NCBI GenBank assembly: GCA_933822405.4
Contig: CAKOGP040001726.1
Location: 1 to 22,857 of the forward strand
DNA from: Cylindrotheca closterium
Lineage: Eukaryota; Bacillariophyta; Bacillariophyceae; Bacillariales; Bacillariaceae
Direction: 5' to 3'
DNA length: 22,857 nt
Both the position numbers and the translations under genes were made by a program. Numbering within the stretch: position 1 is the first letter of the stretch; every line of letters starts with the position of its first letter. Shown piece by piece: positions 9,600-20,541 of this stretch. The notes under the pieces were generated by a model, which did not search any database, was not told the origin of the DNA, and was given only the letters and a program-made list of their open reading frames with translations.

Positions 9600-12162
9600 A
9601 TGTCAGAATCAGATTCTGAAGACAAAGAACCCCAAAGCAGAAGTGAGAAATTTGCAGTAAAATATATTGATTCATTGTCTGCTATAACTGGTGATGGATC
9701 CAGTATTGCTAGTGAATGGAACAAGGAAGATAAAGAAAGCAACAACTTCGATTTTGATAAGTCTCAGATCACTCATCTCCTGAAAGCAAACAAGGCTGTC
9801 ATGAGGAGCTTTGGAACAACCAGTATATGGCTGTCACTCCTAAGGAAAAGGACATTGAATCAGCTATCGACATCTTGTTCCCAAAGTGGAGTGAACAGGA
9901 AGAGGTTGAATGTGCTGGCAATCTATCCTTTGAGTTATTATTCATGGCTATGTGTCAGACCTTTGACCTCACCACTGTGGGCGGCTGGTTGAAATTATTG
10001 AAGAGGCTGGTTGTCAACAAATCTCCTCCACGCATGCAAAACATACAGGTGCTGAGGTGCTACACGTCACTTATTTTTGCGAACAGGGTCAACTTGAGCG
10101 TGGCCCTTCTAACTGGAGAGGAATTTGTATTTGCATTGAAGCAACAAACAATGTCTGCAGCTGAGAACTTGCTTCCAGATAGAGGCCAAAAAGAAGTTTG
10201 TACTTCTTTCAGATTGCTTAAGGACGACTTTGGACTGGATTATCCACGGCTAAAACGATACAGCCATCAACAGCGAGCTCTTATTGCTGAATCTTCAGAG
10301 TCCGCATCTCTCAAAGATTTTGTGATAGAAAATGCGTTGCGAATAACGGAGATCGGATCTAATTTTGTTGCTAAAGTCAATGAAACGACAGATCTGGACC
10401 AATACACAATTTACTTGCAAGAGAATCATGAATTTGCTTTAAACCTGCTGTTGGAAGTTGTTGAATACAACTCTCAAGTTTGGGCGATTGTCAACTCACA
10501 TGTGAAAAGGTACTTGGTCCAGAACGGAAGAGAGGGTGAGGTATATGGCAAAGGATATCCTCCTTGTGAAGAATTTCTCAAAAAGATGAAGGCTAGCAGA
10601 TTCAATGCAGCACCATCAAGGAAAAAAGTCGCAAAAGAAGTGGCGTTGGTCATCCATCTGCTGACGCAATTTGACGATCGTGCTAGCGCATCAGCACTGT
10701 TTTTCCTGCTCTGCAAGGACACAGAGGTAATTGGATTGTTGTTCCTTGTTTTTAAATGCTGGTTCAGCTTTCTTACAACAGCTTTGTCAGTGTGTCTTTC
10801 TGCCCCCTGGATGCACAAACCAATTGAGCTTAAATTTGTCATGTTATGTTTCGTTCTGGGATGACTTTTTCAAAGCAAGGCAGAATATTGCCGAAATTGT
10901 GTACTGCACCTACGAAGCGAAAAAGAAGGGAAAGGTAAAGGCATCCAAGAAGATTCTTCAGGACATGCTTGCAAGAAAATTATCCAAGGAATTGCTTGAT
11001 GCAATTGAAAAGCATGGAAAAGGTTTTGTAAGTATGATTATCCACTCCTTGTTGGCGTCCTTACCAAGAAAGAGACAGCCACCAAGGTATGCACTATCAT
11101 GGAACTTCTATTCATGGTCGCTGCTGAAAGCAGTCAAGAGCGCACTCATAATCACATTCATCTTGGCTCCGCCCTGACTACCATGCAACTTGGATCCGAT
11201 ATTGAGTTTGCAAAACGGCTTAATGCCAGCAAGCTCCTTGCCTTCAGTCACCACAACCAGCGCAGTGACAAAAGTCTTGAGTGTTGCATCACCCAATTCT
11301 GTAATGGAAGTCCTAGGTTGCTGTCACAGATTGAAGAGTATTTGAGGGGGAAGGAAGTCACAAATGATGCAAAGAAAGCACAGCAGGCACACAAAAAGAA
11401 GGCAAGAGGTTCGCACACCAATAGTAGATCAACCAGCACCCCTACCAGCAAGGAGGCAGAGGAGTCGGACCAAGGAGAAACTACAACACCAACCCAAGAT
11501 TCGAGGATGTCACATGTTGATGCTCGAGAAGAAGAAGGAACAGACTCTGGACCTGATGAAAACGATGACACAAATGACTTGCAACTAAGCACTGGCAAGA
11601 AACGGCCAAGAGAGGACAATGATGAAGAAGCGAGGACTAGCTTGGAGGACGAGGCTTCAGTGGCAGCAGAAGTTGCAGAGCGCAAGATGGCACTTGACAG
11701 GAAAGAGCAAGAGTTGCTCATCCGAGAAAAATTCCTCCAAGAAAAGGAGGAACGCCTCAAGGCGGAGCAGCAAGCATTTGACAACGGGAAAGATGAAGAG
11801 CTGCAGAAGAGTCAACTTGACAAGAAAAGGCGAGATTTACTCACCCTTGAAGAAGCCCTTCGAGAAAAGGAGCAACAACTCGAGAAACAGAAAGAAGCAC
11901 AGAAGAAGAAGGTCAAGAAACTAAAAGATGAAAATAAAAGTGTGAACGATATTTGACGATGTTCAATAAAGTACTGCAAAAAGCTGGACTGCCCTGTCCG
12001 CTTGGTGACATGTTCCGTTTGCAGGTAATGAAAGAGACAGAGGAGGACAAAGAAAATAGATCAAAGGGGAGCCTGAGCCCTTCAAGTGTGAACCAGGATT
12101 TTACCGGATTGCATCAAAGTAGAAGACCAAAGAAGCGAAAGGTTGAGGCAGAAGAACAGTAA
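9600..12162 (+). CDS. Gene A: large nuclear-type hypothetical protein, helical body, acidic linker, coiled coil and NLS
   Basis: Exons are inferred from frame continuity. An acidic N-terminus (MSESDSEDKEPQ) is in frame 3 from ATG 9600. At about 9811 the frame becomes 2, carrying a leucine-rich body to 10726. A 157-nt GT-AG intron (10727-10883) leads to frame 3, and near 11027 the frame returns to 2. The 9811 change needs one missing T; the 11027 change could be a missing T or a short intron (11028-11068). After 11340 come a Ser/Thr/acidic linker, GKKRPRED, and a Glu/Lys/Gln coiled coil (about 11660-11941). An intron at 11942-12024 would add a tail with PKKRKV at 12127-12144, closely resembling the classical NLS. 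Without that intron the protein stops at 11956. A shorter start at 9827 is possible. Length is about 750 residues. No family was recognised. Confidence 0.62.
10727..10883 (+). other. Predicted intron 1 of gene A
   Basis: Donor GAG|GTAATT and acceptor GGCAG| remove 157 nt. They join frame 2 (LLCKDTE) to frame 3 (NIAEIVYCTYEAKKKG) without disturbing either. The sequence between reads as hydrophobic noise in all frames. Confidence 0.65.
11942..12024 (+). other. Predicted last intron of gene A
   Basis: Donor AGT|GTGAAC is weak, but the acceptor TTCCGTTTGCAG| is good. Removing these 83 nt joins the Lys/Glu coiled coil to VMKETEEDKENRSKG and the PKKRKV tail in frame. Retention gives a stop at 11956. 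Confidence 0.5.
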
Positions 12163-12233
12163 CTGCAGGCATTACCATTATATAAAATAATTATACATGA
12201 TACATTTTCTTGCGCTTGCTCGTATCATTCGCT
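12163..12233. terminator. Shared 3' region between convergent genes A and B
   Basis: Only 71 bp separate the stop codons of gene A (+) and gene B (-). The AT-rich TATAAAATAATTATACATGA at about 12180-12200 could supply poly-A-type signals on either strand. The untranslated regions almost certainly overlap. Confidence 0.4.
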
Positions 12234-14449
12234 TCAATCAAAGTCCCAACGAATTGAATTTGAGCCACCAACCTTGTATTTTGAAAATTCCTTCACCGCG
12301 GTGTCAGCTTTTGCCTGTCTCTCTGCATTGGAAAGACCTTCTGTTTGTATCGCCCTAGTATGACTTGCCACAAGTTCACGAAGGCCTACAATGTACCGGA
12401 ATAGTTCCATTGACGCAATTCCATAACACGAATACACTGAAAGCGCAACACCATATTGCTTCACCTGTAGTGCTCGTTGCTGAATATCGAGGAGGTTGCT
12501 AGAGACAGCATCCATATCCCCAAGGTGAATCCAGGCATCGGAAAGTGACCTTACGCGTGGGTTACAAATATCCTTTGGTGGTTTCAACTGCTTGATAGCG
12601 TGATCAAAGAGGTCAGGTTTTAATTTGTCTTTTGACCCAAGTGACTTTAGCTTGACATAGAGTTGTGAATAATCCCAGTTTGCCTGTCCATCCATCAGGT
12701 GGCCGTCGATAAGCCTTAGAGGTATGTCCAGGTGAGTAGTGAACAATTTGTCCATGGATTTTTTTGATTCCTTTTTTACCCACACAGATGGCGCAAACCC
12801 AATCTGAGCGATGATGTCTTTGTCACACTTTGCGTCGCCCCCTTGATTCTTGCAGATCCAGAAAATTGCAGCCTGTAGAAGGAAAATATGGGTCACATTA
12901 TGACAAGCAGGGACTGAATTTGATACATCGGGGGGCAGCACTCTTGCTAATTCTTCTGTATAGTATCCAGTCTGAACATTAAGGAAAGTGGCCACAAATT
13001 TGTCACGTTTTGGTTGGTCAGCATCCTCTGATGATGACCTGGCTTGAGGCAGCTGTGAGTTCCTGACAGAAACCAGGCCTGCTTGTACATTGTACTCTAC
13101 AATCCGCATTGTCCATGATGCCTCTAGCTTTGATGGCATTGTGTTCCAGAGAAATGGTTGGTTGTGGCAAGTAGCTTGTGGCACATTAGCAACTGCAGCT
13201 GCAAGGTAATGCTTAAATGCAAACCACGTTGCAAATGGATTCTGCCCATAGTAGCTACTGGTCACCTCTGCTGGATCACTCAACTTGTCAAAGAGAGTTT
13301 TGATGAAGCGCAGAAGGAACGAATACCCAGCCTTAGCCCAATCTGGAGAGACCTGGGCAACAGAGATGTTACTCAACTCCTCCATCTTCTCATGCCCAGT
13401 AATCAGGCGAAAATTGCTCTCTTTCCCCAACAATGAAAAGAAAGGGTCGTTTCAGAATACAGATGGACAGGCATATGTACAAATCAACCAACACATACCT
13501 GAATTGCCCAATTTTCGTCCAACTTTTTGACGCCAACTTGCTCTTCCACTGCTGCCTTCCATTCATAAAACTGATCACATGTCCACACGGCTTCAAGGTT
13601 TTTTGCCATCATGTTCCAGTCTGCCTTCTTCACTTTCCTTGCCTTTGCACTGGTACAAGGTGAAGCCTTCAAAACTTTCTCAAAACGCCCAACAAGCCTG
13701 CGGGAAGCCTCAAACTTGTGGTAAGCCAGAATCTGAGTTGCCAGCAGTCTGAACAAGACTTTGGTCGATGCAATGTCCCTTCCGATACAACTCCAGTCCA
13801 CCTCTTCAGATTCTAATACCTCATCGCCAGCCTGGGACTTGTTGCTTGCCTCGAGAAACGCCCAAAATAGTAGGCGACATATTGCACGGACTATTGTGGC
13901 ATGCCTTAGATTTGGAAGACATTTTAGGAGTGATGCTGATACCCCTGGCTCGTCGAAGAGTAGGTTGGATATTGCTTCAAGGTTTGTTGGAATTGGCCCT
14001 GAGAATTGGCCTGGAGCATTGCACACAACGGATATCAGTTTGGGGTCTACCTCAAATAGAAGATTTAGAAGCCCATCATTTCCTGGCATCCTCAAAAAGT
14101 ATGGAGAGATCATCCAGAAGAATTCGTCGTACAACCGTGATTTGAGCTGGAGCTCTTTATCAAAACTGGCTTTCAATAGTGTGCCTCTGCCATGCCCTCC
14201 CTGGCCACAAAAGAGGATCAAAGATTCCATTAGCGCGACAAGTGGAGCAAACTCTCCTTGTCTCACGTTCTCCACCGCGCCTTTATGGTTTTCAAGCAAA
14301 GCGATGAATTTTTCTAGGGGCTCCTTGTGCATTTGGAATATACCTGACAATGATTCTGCCAGGTGTTCTTGCTTCACAAAGGCAAGGCAGTTCAAGGGAG
14401 TGAGTGTGGTTGTCACTGGGGGCTGTATTGGGTGGCCCTGATAAGCCAT
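12234..14449 (-). CDS. Gene B: large hypothetical protein, two exons, unknown family
   Basis: Exon 1 is 14449-13499 and exon 2 is 13418-12234, joined across an 80-nt intron with donor CAG|GTATGT and acceptor AAAGAG|. The phase is 0 and the product about 711 residues. I start at ATG 14449 (MAYQGHPIQPPV); the same frame upstream has only a GTG at 14461. The protein is a mix of helical leucine-rich stretches (FAPLVALMESLILFCGQGGHGRGTL, cut short: FAPLVALMESLILF), a basic patch (SAKARKVKK), and a C-terminal region with YSCYGIASMELFRYIVGLRE. No catalytic motif, signal peptide or membrane segment stands out. It lies 49 bp downstream of gene C on the same strand and converges on gene A. No function can be assigned, but the gene model is clean and intact. 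Confidence 0.75.
13419..13498 (-). other. Predicted intron of gene B
   Basis: On the minus strand the donor CAG|GTATGTGTTGG is near consensus, a pyrimidine tract CCCTTTCTTTTC precedes the acceptor, and AAAGAG|AGC continues the second ORF in phase 0. The 80-nt length is typical for compact algal genomes. Confidence 0.75.
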
Positions 14450-14498
14450 CCGCACAATCACCCGAGGCAGTTATCGGGCCTCTTCCCAGAACTTTTTT

Positions 14499-14759
14499 TT
14501 AATACTTAATCTCGAAAAGCAAATAGAACTGAATTATTGTTGCAGCTCGTGGATTCTGTGCCGCATAATCAATGTCCACGCTTTGATGGTCATCATCCTC
14601 ATCCGGCTGGTATGTATCTGTCGAAGTTGCGTTCATTGCCAGTGTATCACGCTTGATTTGACAGCCACCAAACTCCCCAGTTGTCCCAAACTTTGGAAAT
14701 TGTATCCGACCTTCTAACAAGGCCACTCGCTCAAGAAGAGCAAGGTCACAAAACAAATT

Positions 14760-14838
<79 letters not shown>

Positions 14839-16701
14839 CCATCACCATCATAATCACCATAATCACCATAATCACCATAATCATCATAATCATCATCCTC
14901 CTCATCACCATACTCATCTTCATCATCTACTTTATCGAATATTTGTTGGGCTGCACTTGCCCTTGTTTTCACTGCCTCTGCAATTGTTAACTTTGCCAAC
15001 TTTCCACAAGGAAGGACCTGCCAATCCCCTTTGCAGTGGACAATAACCGCAATATCAATTGCACAACGTGTTGATGCATGATACGAAACGTCCTGCCGGA
15101 AGAAGCGCCTTTTGGCTAATTCATGGGTCTCCACGACCTTACCTCGTACCCAATCATTGCATTCTACTCGCTGTTGGATGGGACAGAAATCACATTTGCG
15201 CTGGACGCTATCCTTGTCTCCTAAGCGCTCTCTCCACTTATGTTTGAATCCAGCACCCTGCAGAAGGAAAACAGAACAATAGTACAGTGCATGGGCAGAG
15301 TCCTCATCAGTCTCTTCCAATTCGAATTCAGCATCGGCAATAGCCCCAAGAAGAAACCAAACCAAAGCTAGATGCAGTGATGTGACCGAAGCGCTAATCG
15401 ACTCTATCCCTTGATCTTTTTCACCAGCCTCCCCAAATCCATACGACCCAGAAGCAACAAGGCGGTAAAGGTTGACAGTACTATTCATATCGTCATCACC
15501 AAAATCAAGGCCCAGTTTTTCGTTTCTGTGAAGATGTAAAATGCTTCTTTTGGAACAGCCATATGCCCACCTATTAACGGCATTCCATGTATTTATGATG
15601 TCTTGGTGACAAGATTGACCAACTGCTGTTTCCATAAGCACGTGAACCGACAAATACATTGATATTCCATTGAAATAAATCTTCCCGATGGTGAAAGAAG
15701 GGAATTGATCCAATGGGGTTGGGCCTTTCATGACAACATCACCCTTTGATGGTCTGAGCCCGCCTGTCCTGCTCTTCCTGCTCTTTCTGACACCACCCCG
15801 GGCGCGGTACGGTTTGTTATTTGCGCTCGCTTTTTTGAAATGAAAACCTGACTGCCTCAAGAAACCAATATCCGGTAAATTTTGTGTAGCCAAATTCATG
15901 GAATCAGCATCATATCCATATTGCAATGCATCTTTGCTTGGGCCTTCAGAGGCATCCAAGTATCCCTTTAGATCCAAACGTTCGAACATACGGATCTTTT
16001 CTTTGTACTGCTCTCGGAGTCGTTTCAGATCCGGGTCATTTATCGCCCCCATTCCTTCGGCGTCATTTCCTGGCCTGTCGTTGCCATCTGGGCTTGTTGC
16101 CGTCTGGGCTGGAGAGGAATGTGGGTCTGAATAGTCATCACTGCTTGAGGACGAGTCGAATTCACTGCGTCGTCGTGGCACATAGCTCCCTGCTGCTGGT
16201 GTCATAGCAGTGGATTCGGAGCCTGATGAATCACTGCTTGAGACCAAAGAAGTCGAAGAGCTACCAGTACTAGAGGATGAAGAGACATCAAGTTGGGTGG
16301 CCAAGGCACCACTGCTGCTTGAGGACGAGGACGAGGATGAGACTAATGCATGACGCACTTTTGGCATATAGCCCTCTGGAAGTTGTCGTCGTGAAGATAG
16401 ATGTGGCAAAGAGTCAGCAGTAAACAAAATGTTTGTCACTGGTGGGTTGCTCGTCTCATCATGATTTGGTATGAGATTCTACTGCTGGTGGTGTTATACG
16501 CCGTCGTTTACGTCGAAAAGAGAGTGCTGGAGTTGATAGTGGATCGTTGTGGACAATATGAAGATCGGATGCCACTTGCCATGTGTCGTTGTTTTCCCAC
16601 TTTACAAGTACATCACCGTCCGTCTTGACTTCCAACACAGTCCCAACATGTGTAGTACTCTTCCTATAGGTCACCTCGTCACCCTCTTTGAAAACAGGCA
16701 T
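14499..16701 (-). CDS. Gene C: Tudor/SH3-like N-terminus, Ser-rich segment, conserved body and poly-Asp tract
   Basis: The main ORF (16439-14499) has no ATG before residue 25 and begins after a TAG. A small ORF just upstream (16701-16459, MPVFKEGDEVTYRKS) ends 19 bp before it. Splicing GTAAAC at 16511 to CAACCCACCAG| at 16439 (73 nt) joins them in frame as one protein of about 709 residues. Residues 1-50 (EGDEVTY, VGTVLEVKTDGDVLVKWEN, DTWQV) look like a small SH3/Tudor barrel, a fold that often binds modified histones or nucleic acid. A Ser-rich region, basic patches (VRKSRKSRTGG), a Cys cluster (KCDFCPIQQRVEC), a GDY repeat and about 27 Asp follow. If the intron is not used, there are two genes: a Tudor-like 80-mer ending RRKRRRITPP and a 622-residue protein from ATG 16367. 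The central domain is unrecognised. Confidence 0.65.
14761..14838. repeat. (TCA)26 microsatellite, coding for poly-Asp in gene C
   Basis: Twenty-six uninterrupted TCA units run on the plus strand, followed to about 14900 by a degenerate ATAATCACC nonamer array. On the minus strand they encode the Asp run and the Gly-Asp-Tyr repeats of gene C. The antisense poly-His frame is a shadow. Confidence 0.97.
16439..16511 (-). other. Predicted intron joining the Tudor-like exon to the main exon of gene C
   Basis: Donor TTTCGAC|GTAAAC and acceptor CAACCCACCAG| on the minus strand remove 73 nt, including the stop of the small ORF. Exon lengths of 190 and 1940 nt sum to a multiple of three. Confidence 0.55.
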
Positions 16702-16916
16702 AGCAGATAGCAGTATTCTGTAGAATGACTTCACGTGAGTTGCAATTGTTAGAAATGCAATGAGTAGCAAAGCAGCGCTGCAAGGCGCGCCGGTTTTTGC
16801 GTGCCGTAAGCACCAACGGGGGTATTGGAATTCATTCCAACCCCCATTTGCTCCGGGTCACTTCAACACTCCACATGTTTTGCTCACCACCGCCAACAAC
16901 ACTCCACAGCAAAACG
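16702..16916. promoter_or_regulatory. Divergent intergenic region between genes C and E
   Basis: These 215 bp separate the ATG of gene C (minus) from the ATG of gene E (plus), so they must hold both 5' ends. A GC-rich GGCGCGCC palindrome sits near 16785. No TATA-like box could be defended. An in-frame upstream ATG for C at 16770 would add a hydrophobic leader, which I consider less likely. Confidence 0.45.
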
Positions 16917-19675
16917 ATGGAACCAATTAGTAGCAGGAAGGAAATCTTGGGTCTTTTTTGTTCCAAGTATGGTGTTAATGTTGAAAATGTTGGAAACGAG
17001 ATCCTCTATCCTCCTCCAAGTCAGCATAATGCTTCCAAAAATGACAGCGCCAACATGAAAATCCCCAATTTGATTGATGCCCAGGCTGCAGTTGAATGCA
17101 TTACCGTGAATCGCTATGCTATGATGGCAGATGAAGAAACAAAGGGTTATTTCAGGTTGCATAAGCTAGATACTGGGCGGGAGGAGACACCAGTGACGAC
17201 CAAAAACATTGCTGTTGCGTCTTCATATGGCACGATTTCTAGCATCCTGTTGGCGATGGTGTCACAAGCCTTGGTTATTCACAAAGATGAGAAGGGAGCA
17301 TTTTCATTTCAGATTGGAGCACAGCCCAATTGGAATGCCCGAGGAATAGACCGTATAATGCGATATCTGGGATATTTGACGAGCACAAGCACAAAAGTTT
17401 GCTGTCTTTCTATTTGGGAAATCAAGGAACAAAGGAACGAGAGGACCACGAATTCGCTCTGGCGCCATATGCAACCAAAGGAGAATTCGAAGAGAAAGAG
17501 GCCCTGGTAATGTCATGGGGTGACAAGTTAGCCTCTCGAGGATGGAAGGAGTGCGATGCTGAGTCCTATGCATTAATGGCCAAACTTTATACTGATGATG
17601 CTTCGAAATTTAAAAACATGGGTGAACTTGACAAAGCTGGGGTTGCCATGTCGTTGTCTGAAATCCTCAATGGAATATTGGAAAACTATAAAGGCCTCGC
17701 CACCAAAGAAAGTATCCAAAAATTTGTTGCCAAGCTGTTGGAACTTTCGCCAATTGATCATTGGTCTACTGGAGCACTGAATTGGGAGTGCATTCATGAT
17801 CTTGTTTTCATAGCAAAGGTCCTTTGGGTTGGTTTGGAATTGCCGTCTTTTGCAGCAATTGGAGGCCGGCACCGGCTTTTCACGTTGTGTCATCTTCTTC
17901 TTGGTTGGAAAGCCACCACCAATGGCAGCACACACGAATGCTTAGAAGCAAAACTTCCAAATACTCTAATTTGGTACCAAGCTCCGATACAAATTGTGGT
18001 GGGAAGAGATGAAGGCCTTTTGCGCAGTTTCAGTCTCCAACTACAGGACCAAACTAAGCATACAATCCCCATAATTCTTGGTAACTTTATGATTGACGTT
18101 TTGGGGAATTGCCAGAAGAGATCAAATCTGGATGCTTTGAAGAAAGGCCCAGATACTATGAAACTCTTTTGGGATGCAACAATCATGTGTCTGAAGTCAA
18201 ATGAAGCATACAGAGAACTGACAAAGGCTGTACCAGGAAATAAAAGCAGTCTTCTTGACATTACACTTGACAGTAGAAAGCGGAACAAGAAGCTGTGGAA
18301 CTCTTTCATGAAGTTTCTGTCCAAAGGCAAATATATGTTTCCAGCACGAGAAACAAATGAGCCTGTTACAACCATGCTTATTTTTTCAAATTCCACAAGC
18401 TTTGCTAAGATATTCCCTGAACTGAAAAAAGAAATCACAGATGTGTCCTTAAAAAAGCTTGAAAGCCTCGATTTGTATCTGAACAGCATCATCAACTTTG
18501 TAACCCCAACACTCATGACCTACTACATCTGGAGCGTAAGAAATGATAGGCAACCCAATCCCAGAAGCAACGGGGACATATATACCAAGCTCATCCTTGA
18601 CCACCGGCTTGGCAGCATTCTATTCTGGGCACTGACAAAATGGGGATTGGAAATCCAAGGCAAAGACCAAAACCAAGGCAAGAACAAACCACTTTGGATT
18701 GACCCCGAGCCAATTTCAAAGGACTCTACAATCAAGTCGAATTTATTTTGCTACTTTCAACGGATGACTCTCCTCCTTGAGAGCGGGCGGTACAACTTTG
18801 ATCACAATTTCGATGGCATCCAAGTCAAGAACCATGTCAGCGTCATCGCAAACATGAGGATAAATAGCCTCTTGGGATGTCCACCAAAAATGGTCCTAGC
18901 TATTGGAATGACAACCCTAGCGATTCCTCCTTTTCCCTTTCAGACCGCCAAAGATGAGAAGTCAGAAGTTATATTCGGATGCAATCTGTCCGACAAGGAA
19001 CTTTGCGACTGGGTACGGCTGAGTAAGCTACATGAGACGCCAAATGTTCATGTTTTTACCATTTCGGACGACAAATGCTTAAACAACCACCCATATGGAT
19101 TTCATCCTCATCTCCACAAAGAGTCGAACACCAAGGACGTCCATATTCTTGTGGAAAGAGCCAGAGACATGTTGAAATCTTATGGATTGAATGGCTTTGA
19201 TCAAATCTGCTTTGATTACTTCATTGGGCAAACAATAAACGCCCGGACCAGTACTATTTGTGAGCTGGCCAAGTTGCTTAGTCCCGGTGGAGCACTGTAT
19301 ATGCTCAAACACAAAGAAGATTGGACTGGGGAAGTGGGTGCAGATGATACGTTCAGAGAGGCCAGGCTCAAGGTGGAAGACTTCAAGCTCGGCTCCGAAC
19401 ACTGGCTCTGGAATGCGACCAATGCTGTCCCTCCATGCTTCTTGAAATCTTCCGGCAACTCCTCAATTGAATCTCATCTCAAGATATCCATTGTCAGTAC
19501 AAAGGAAAACGCCAGGCTATTCACTATAAATCGATTTCAATCAAACACAGATCACCAACCGGCTGCCCCCGAGATGCTCCCACCAGCAGGGAAAAGAGAT
19601 GCTGAATTGGCGACATCGAATCCAAATGAAAATGGTTTTGAGATGGAGTTGGATATCAAGGGCGATGGCGCTTAA
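16917..19675 (+). CDS. Gene E: large hypothetical protein with ParB-like GGxxR motif and methyltransferase-like C-terminus
   Basis: I start at ATG 16917 (ACGATGG context). Frame 3 carries MEPISSRKEILGLF to about 17375 and then frame 2 continues (FDEHKHKSLLSFYLGNQG); one missing T in GGATATTTGAC explains it. The product is about 919 residues. Near residue 315, SFAAIGGRHRLFTLCHLLLG resembles the G-G-x-x-R helix of ParB/sulfiredoxin-fold proteins, and a following PIQIVVGRDEG strand fits that fold. The C-terminal third has EVIFGCNLSDKEL (about 683, degenerate motif I), NVHVFTISDD, GFDQICFDYF (about 760, motif IV-like) and LAKLLSPGGALYML (about 786), in the order expected for a class I SAM-dependent methyltransferase, but without a clean GxGxG. 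ParB-like and methylase domains co-occur in phage proteins. Both domain calls are tentative. No membrane segments. Confidence 0.65.
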
Positions 19676-19717
19676 CATCCATCTGACCCATTTTCCAAAA
19701 CGTCAGCAAAGCGAAAG

Positions 19718-20406
19718 ATGTTAGGCACAAGCATCGATGCCCAGGCAACCAAACGCACAACCCAGGAAGAGACGGCAGCCAAGAAGCCAAAGATGACGAA
19801 GCAACCAACAACGACAAAGCAGCCAAAAACGCCAATGAAGCCACCAAGCCGCTAACTGCGTCCGAGTCACCAACTGCCCTGGAGTCACCAGCGGCCCCAG
19901 CTACCCCAGAGTCACCAGCTGCCCCCAAGCCACCAACTGCCTCGGCCAAGAAGCCTAAGACTCGAAGGACTGACAGCAAATACTTCAAAAGGGGGGAAAC
20001 TAGAACCTCAAACGCAGTATGGAAGATGACCAACGCCAAGCTACTGGACACCGCATACCCACCGCCCTACCTCAAGGGCGTCCTTTACATGTTGTGGTAT
20101 TTGCACGGCGGCGGCTTGTTTACAAAAGAGACTTTACACAGTTTTCAGTCTTGTTTGCTACGTTGGTCTGAGAAGGAGCCAAATATCACGGAGGCTACAA
20201 GGCTAGAGAAGATACAAGAGCAGGTTGGTTCTTTCCAAGATTTTCACAAGCACAGTCTATTTCTCCCAAATGCGAAACATCCGTTCAATTTTGTGCTGAT
20301 GAGGCCAGAGCTTCTAAAAGGAGTGGCCAGCCATCTCAAAATACAGGCAGAGAAAATGGTTTGGAAGCCAATTGAAATTGATCCATTTGAAGCCAGCAAC
20401 TCATAG
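19718..20406 (+). CDS. Gene F: basic/Pro-Ala-rich protein with a conserved-looking C-terminal domain
   Basis: Frame 2 from ATG 19718 (MLGTSIDAQATKRTT) is Lys/Thr/Pro-rich and stops at 19855. Frame 1 then runs on through repeated E-S-P-A-A-P units, AKKPKTRR and a folded-looking C-terminus (YLKGVLYMLWYLHGGGLF, HPFNFVLMRPELLKGV) to TAG 20404-20406. One extra A in the AAAAA run near 19830 would join them as a 229-residue protein. A shorter ORF from ATG 20026 (126 aa) is the conservative alternative. The stop of gene E is 42 bp upstream and in the same frame as ATG 19718, with no intervening stop, so F may be the downstream part of E. Linker composition suggests a nucleic-acid-associated protein; the family is not recognised. 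Confidence 0.55.
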
Positions 20407-20541
20407 AAAAAATTATTTCAGAAAAGAAACAAAACACATTCCGGCAGAACCAACCAGTCTGCCTCGCGTAGCGCTAGTACTGAATTTACGTAGAAAACTT
20501 TCAAATTTATCACCAAGCCAACCATTCAACACCGGCGCACC

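Noticed and set aside
11248..11784. 178-codon minus-strand Ser-rich ORF
   Set aside because: Antisense shadow of the acidic linker and coiled coil of gene A.
14681..15046. Plus-strand ORF rich in poly-His across the TCA repeat
   Set aside because: It is the antisense shadow of the poly-Asp region of gene C; nothing outside the repeat looks like protein.
16459..16770. Hydrophobic leader upstream of the Tudor-like domain from ATG 16770
   Set aside because: A signal-like leader conflicts with the Tudor-like domain and Lys/Arg-rich tail; ATG 16701 is the better start, although the longer form cannot be excluded.
19825..19840. Possible -1 slippery heptamer at CCAAAAACG in gene F
   Set aside because: It has five A, so it does not give a canonical X-XXY-YYZ heptamer in the incoming frame; a missing A is simpler.
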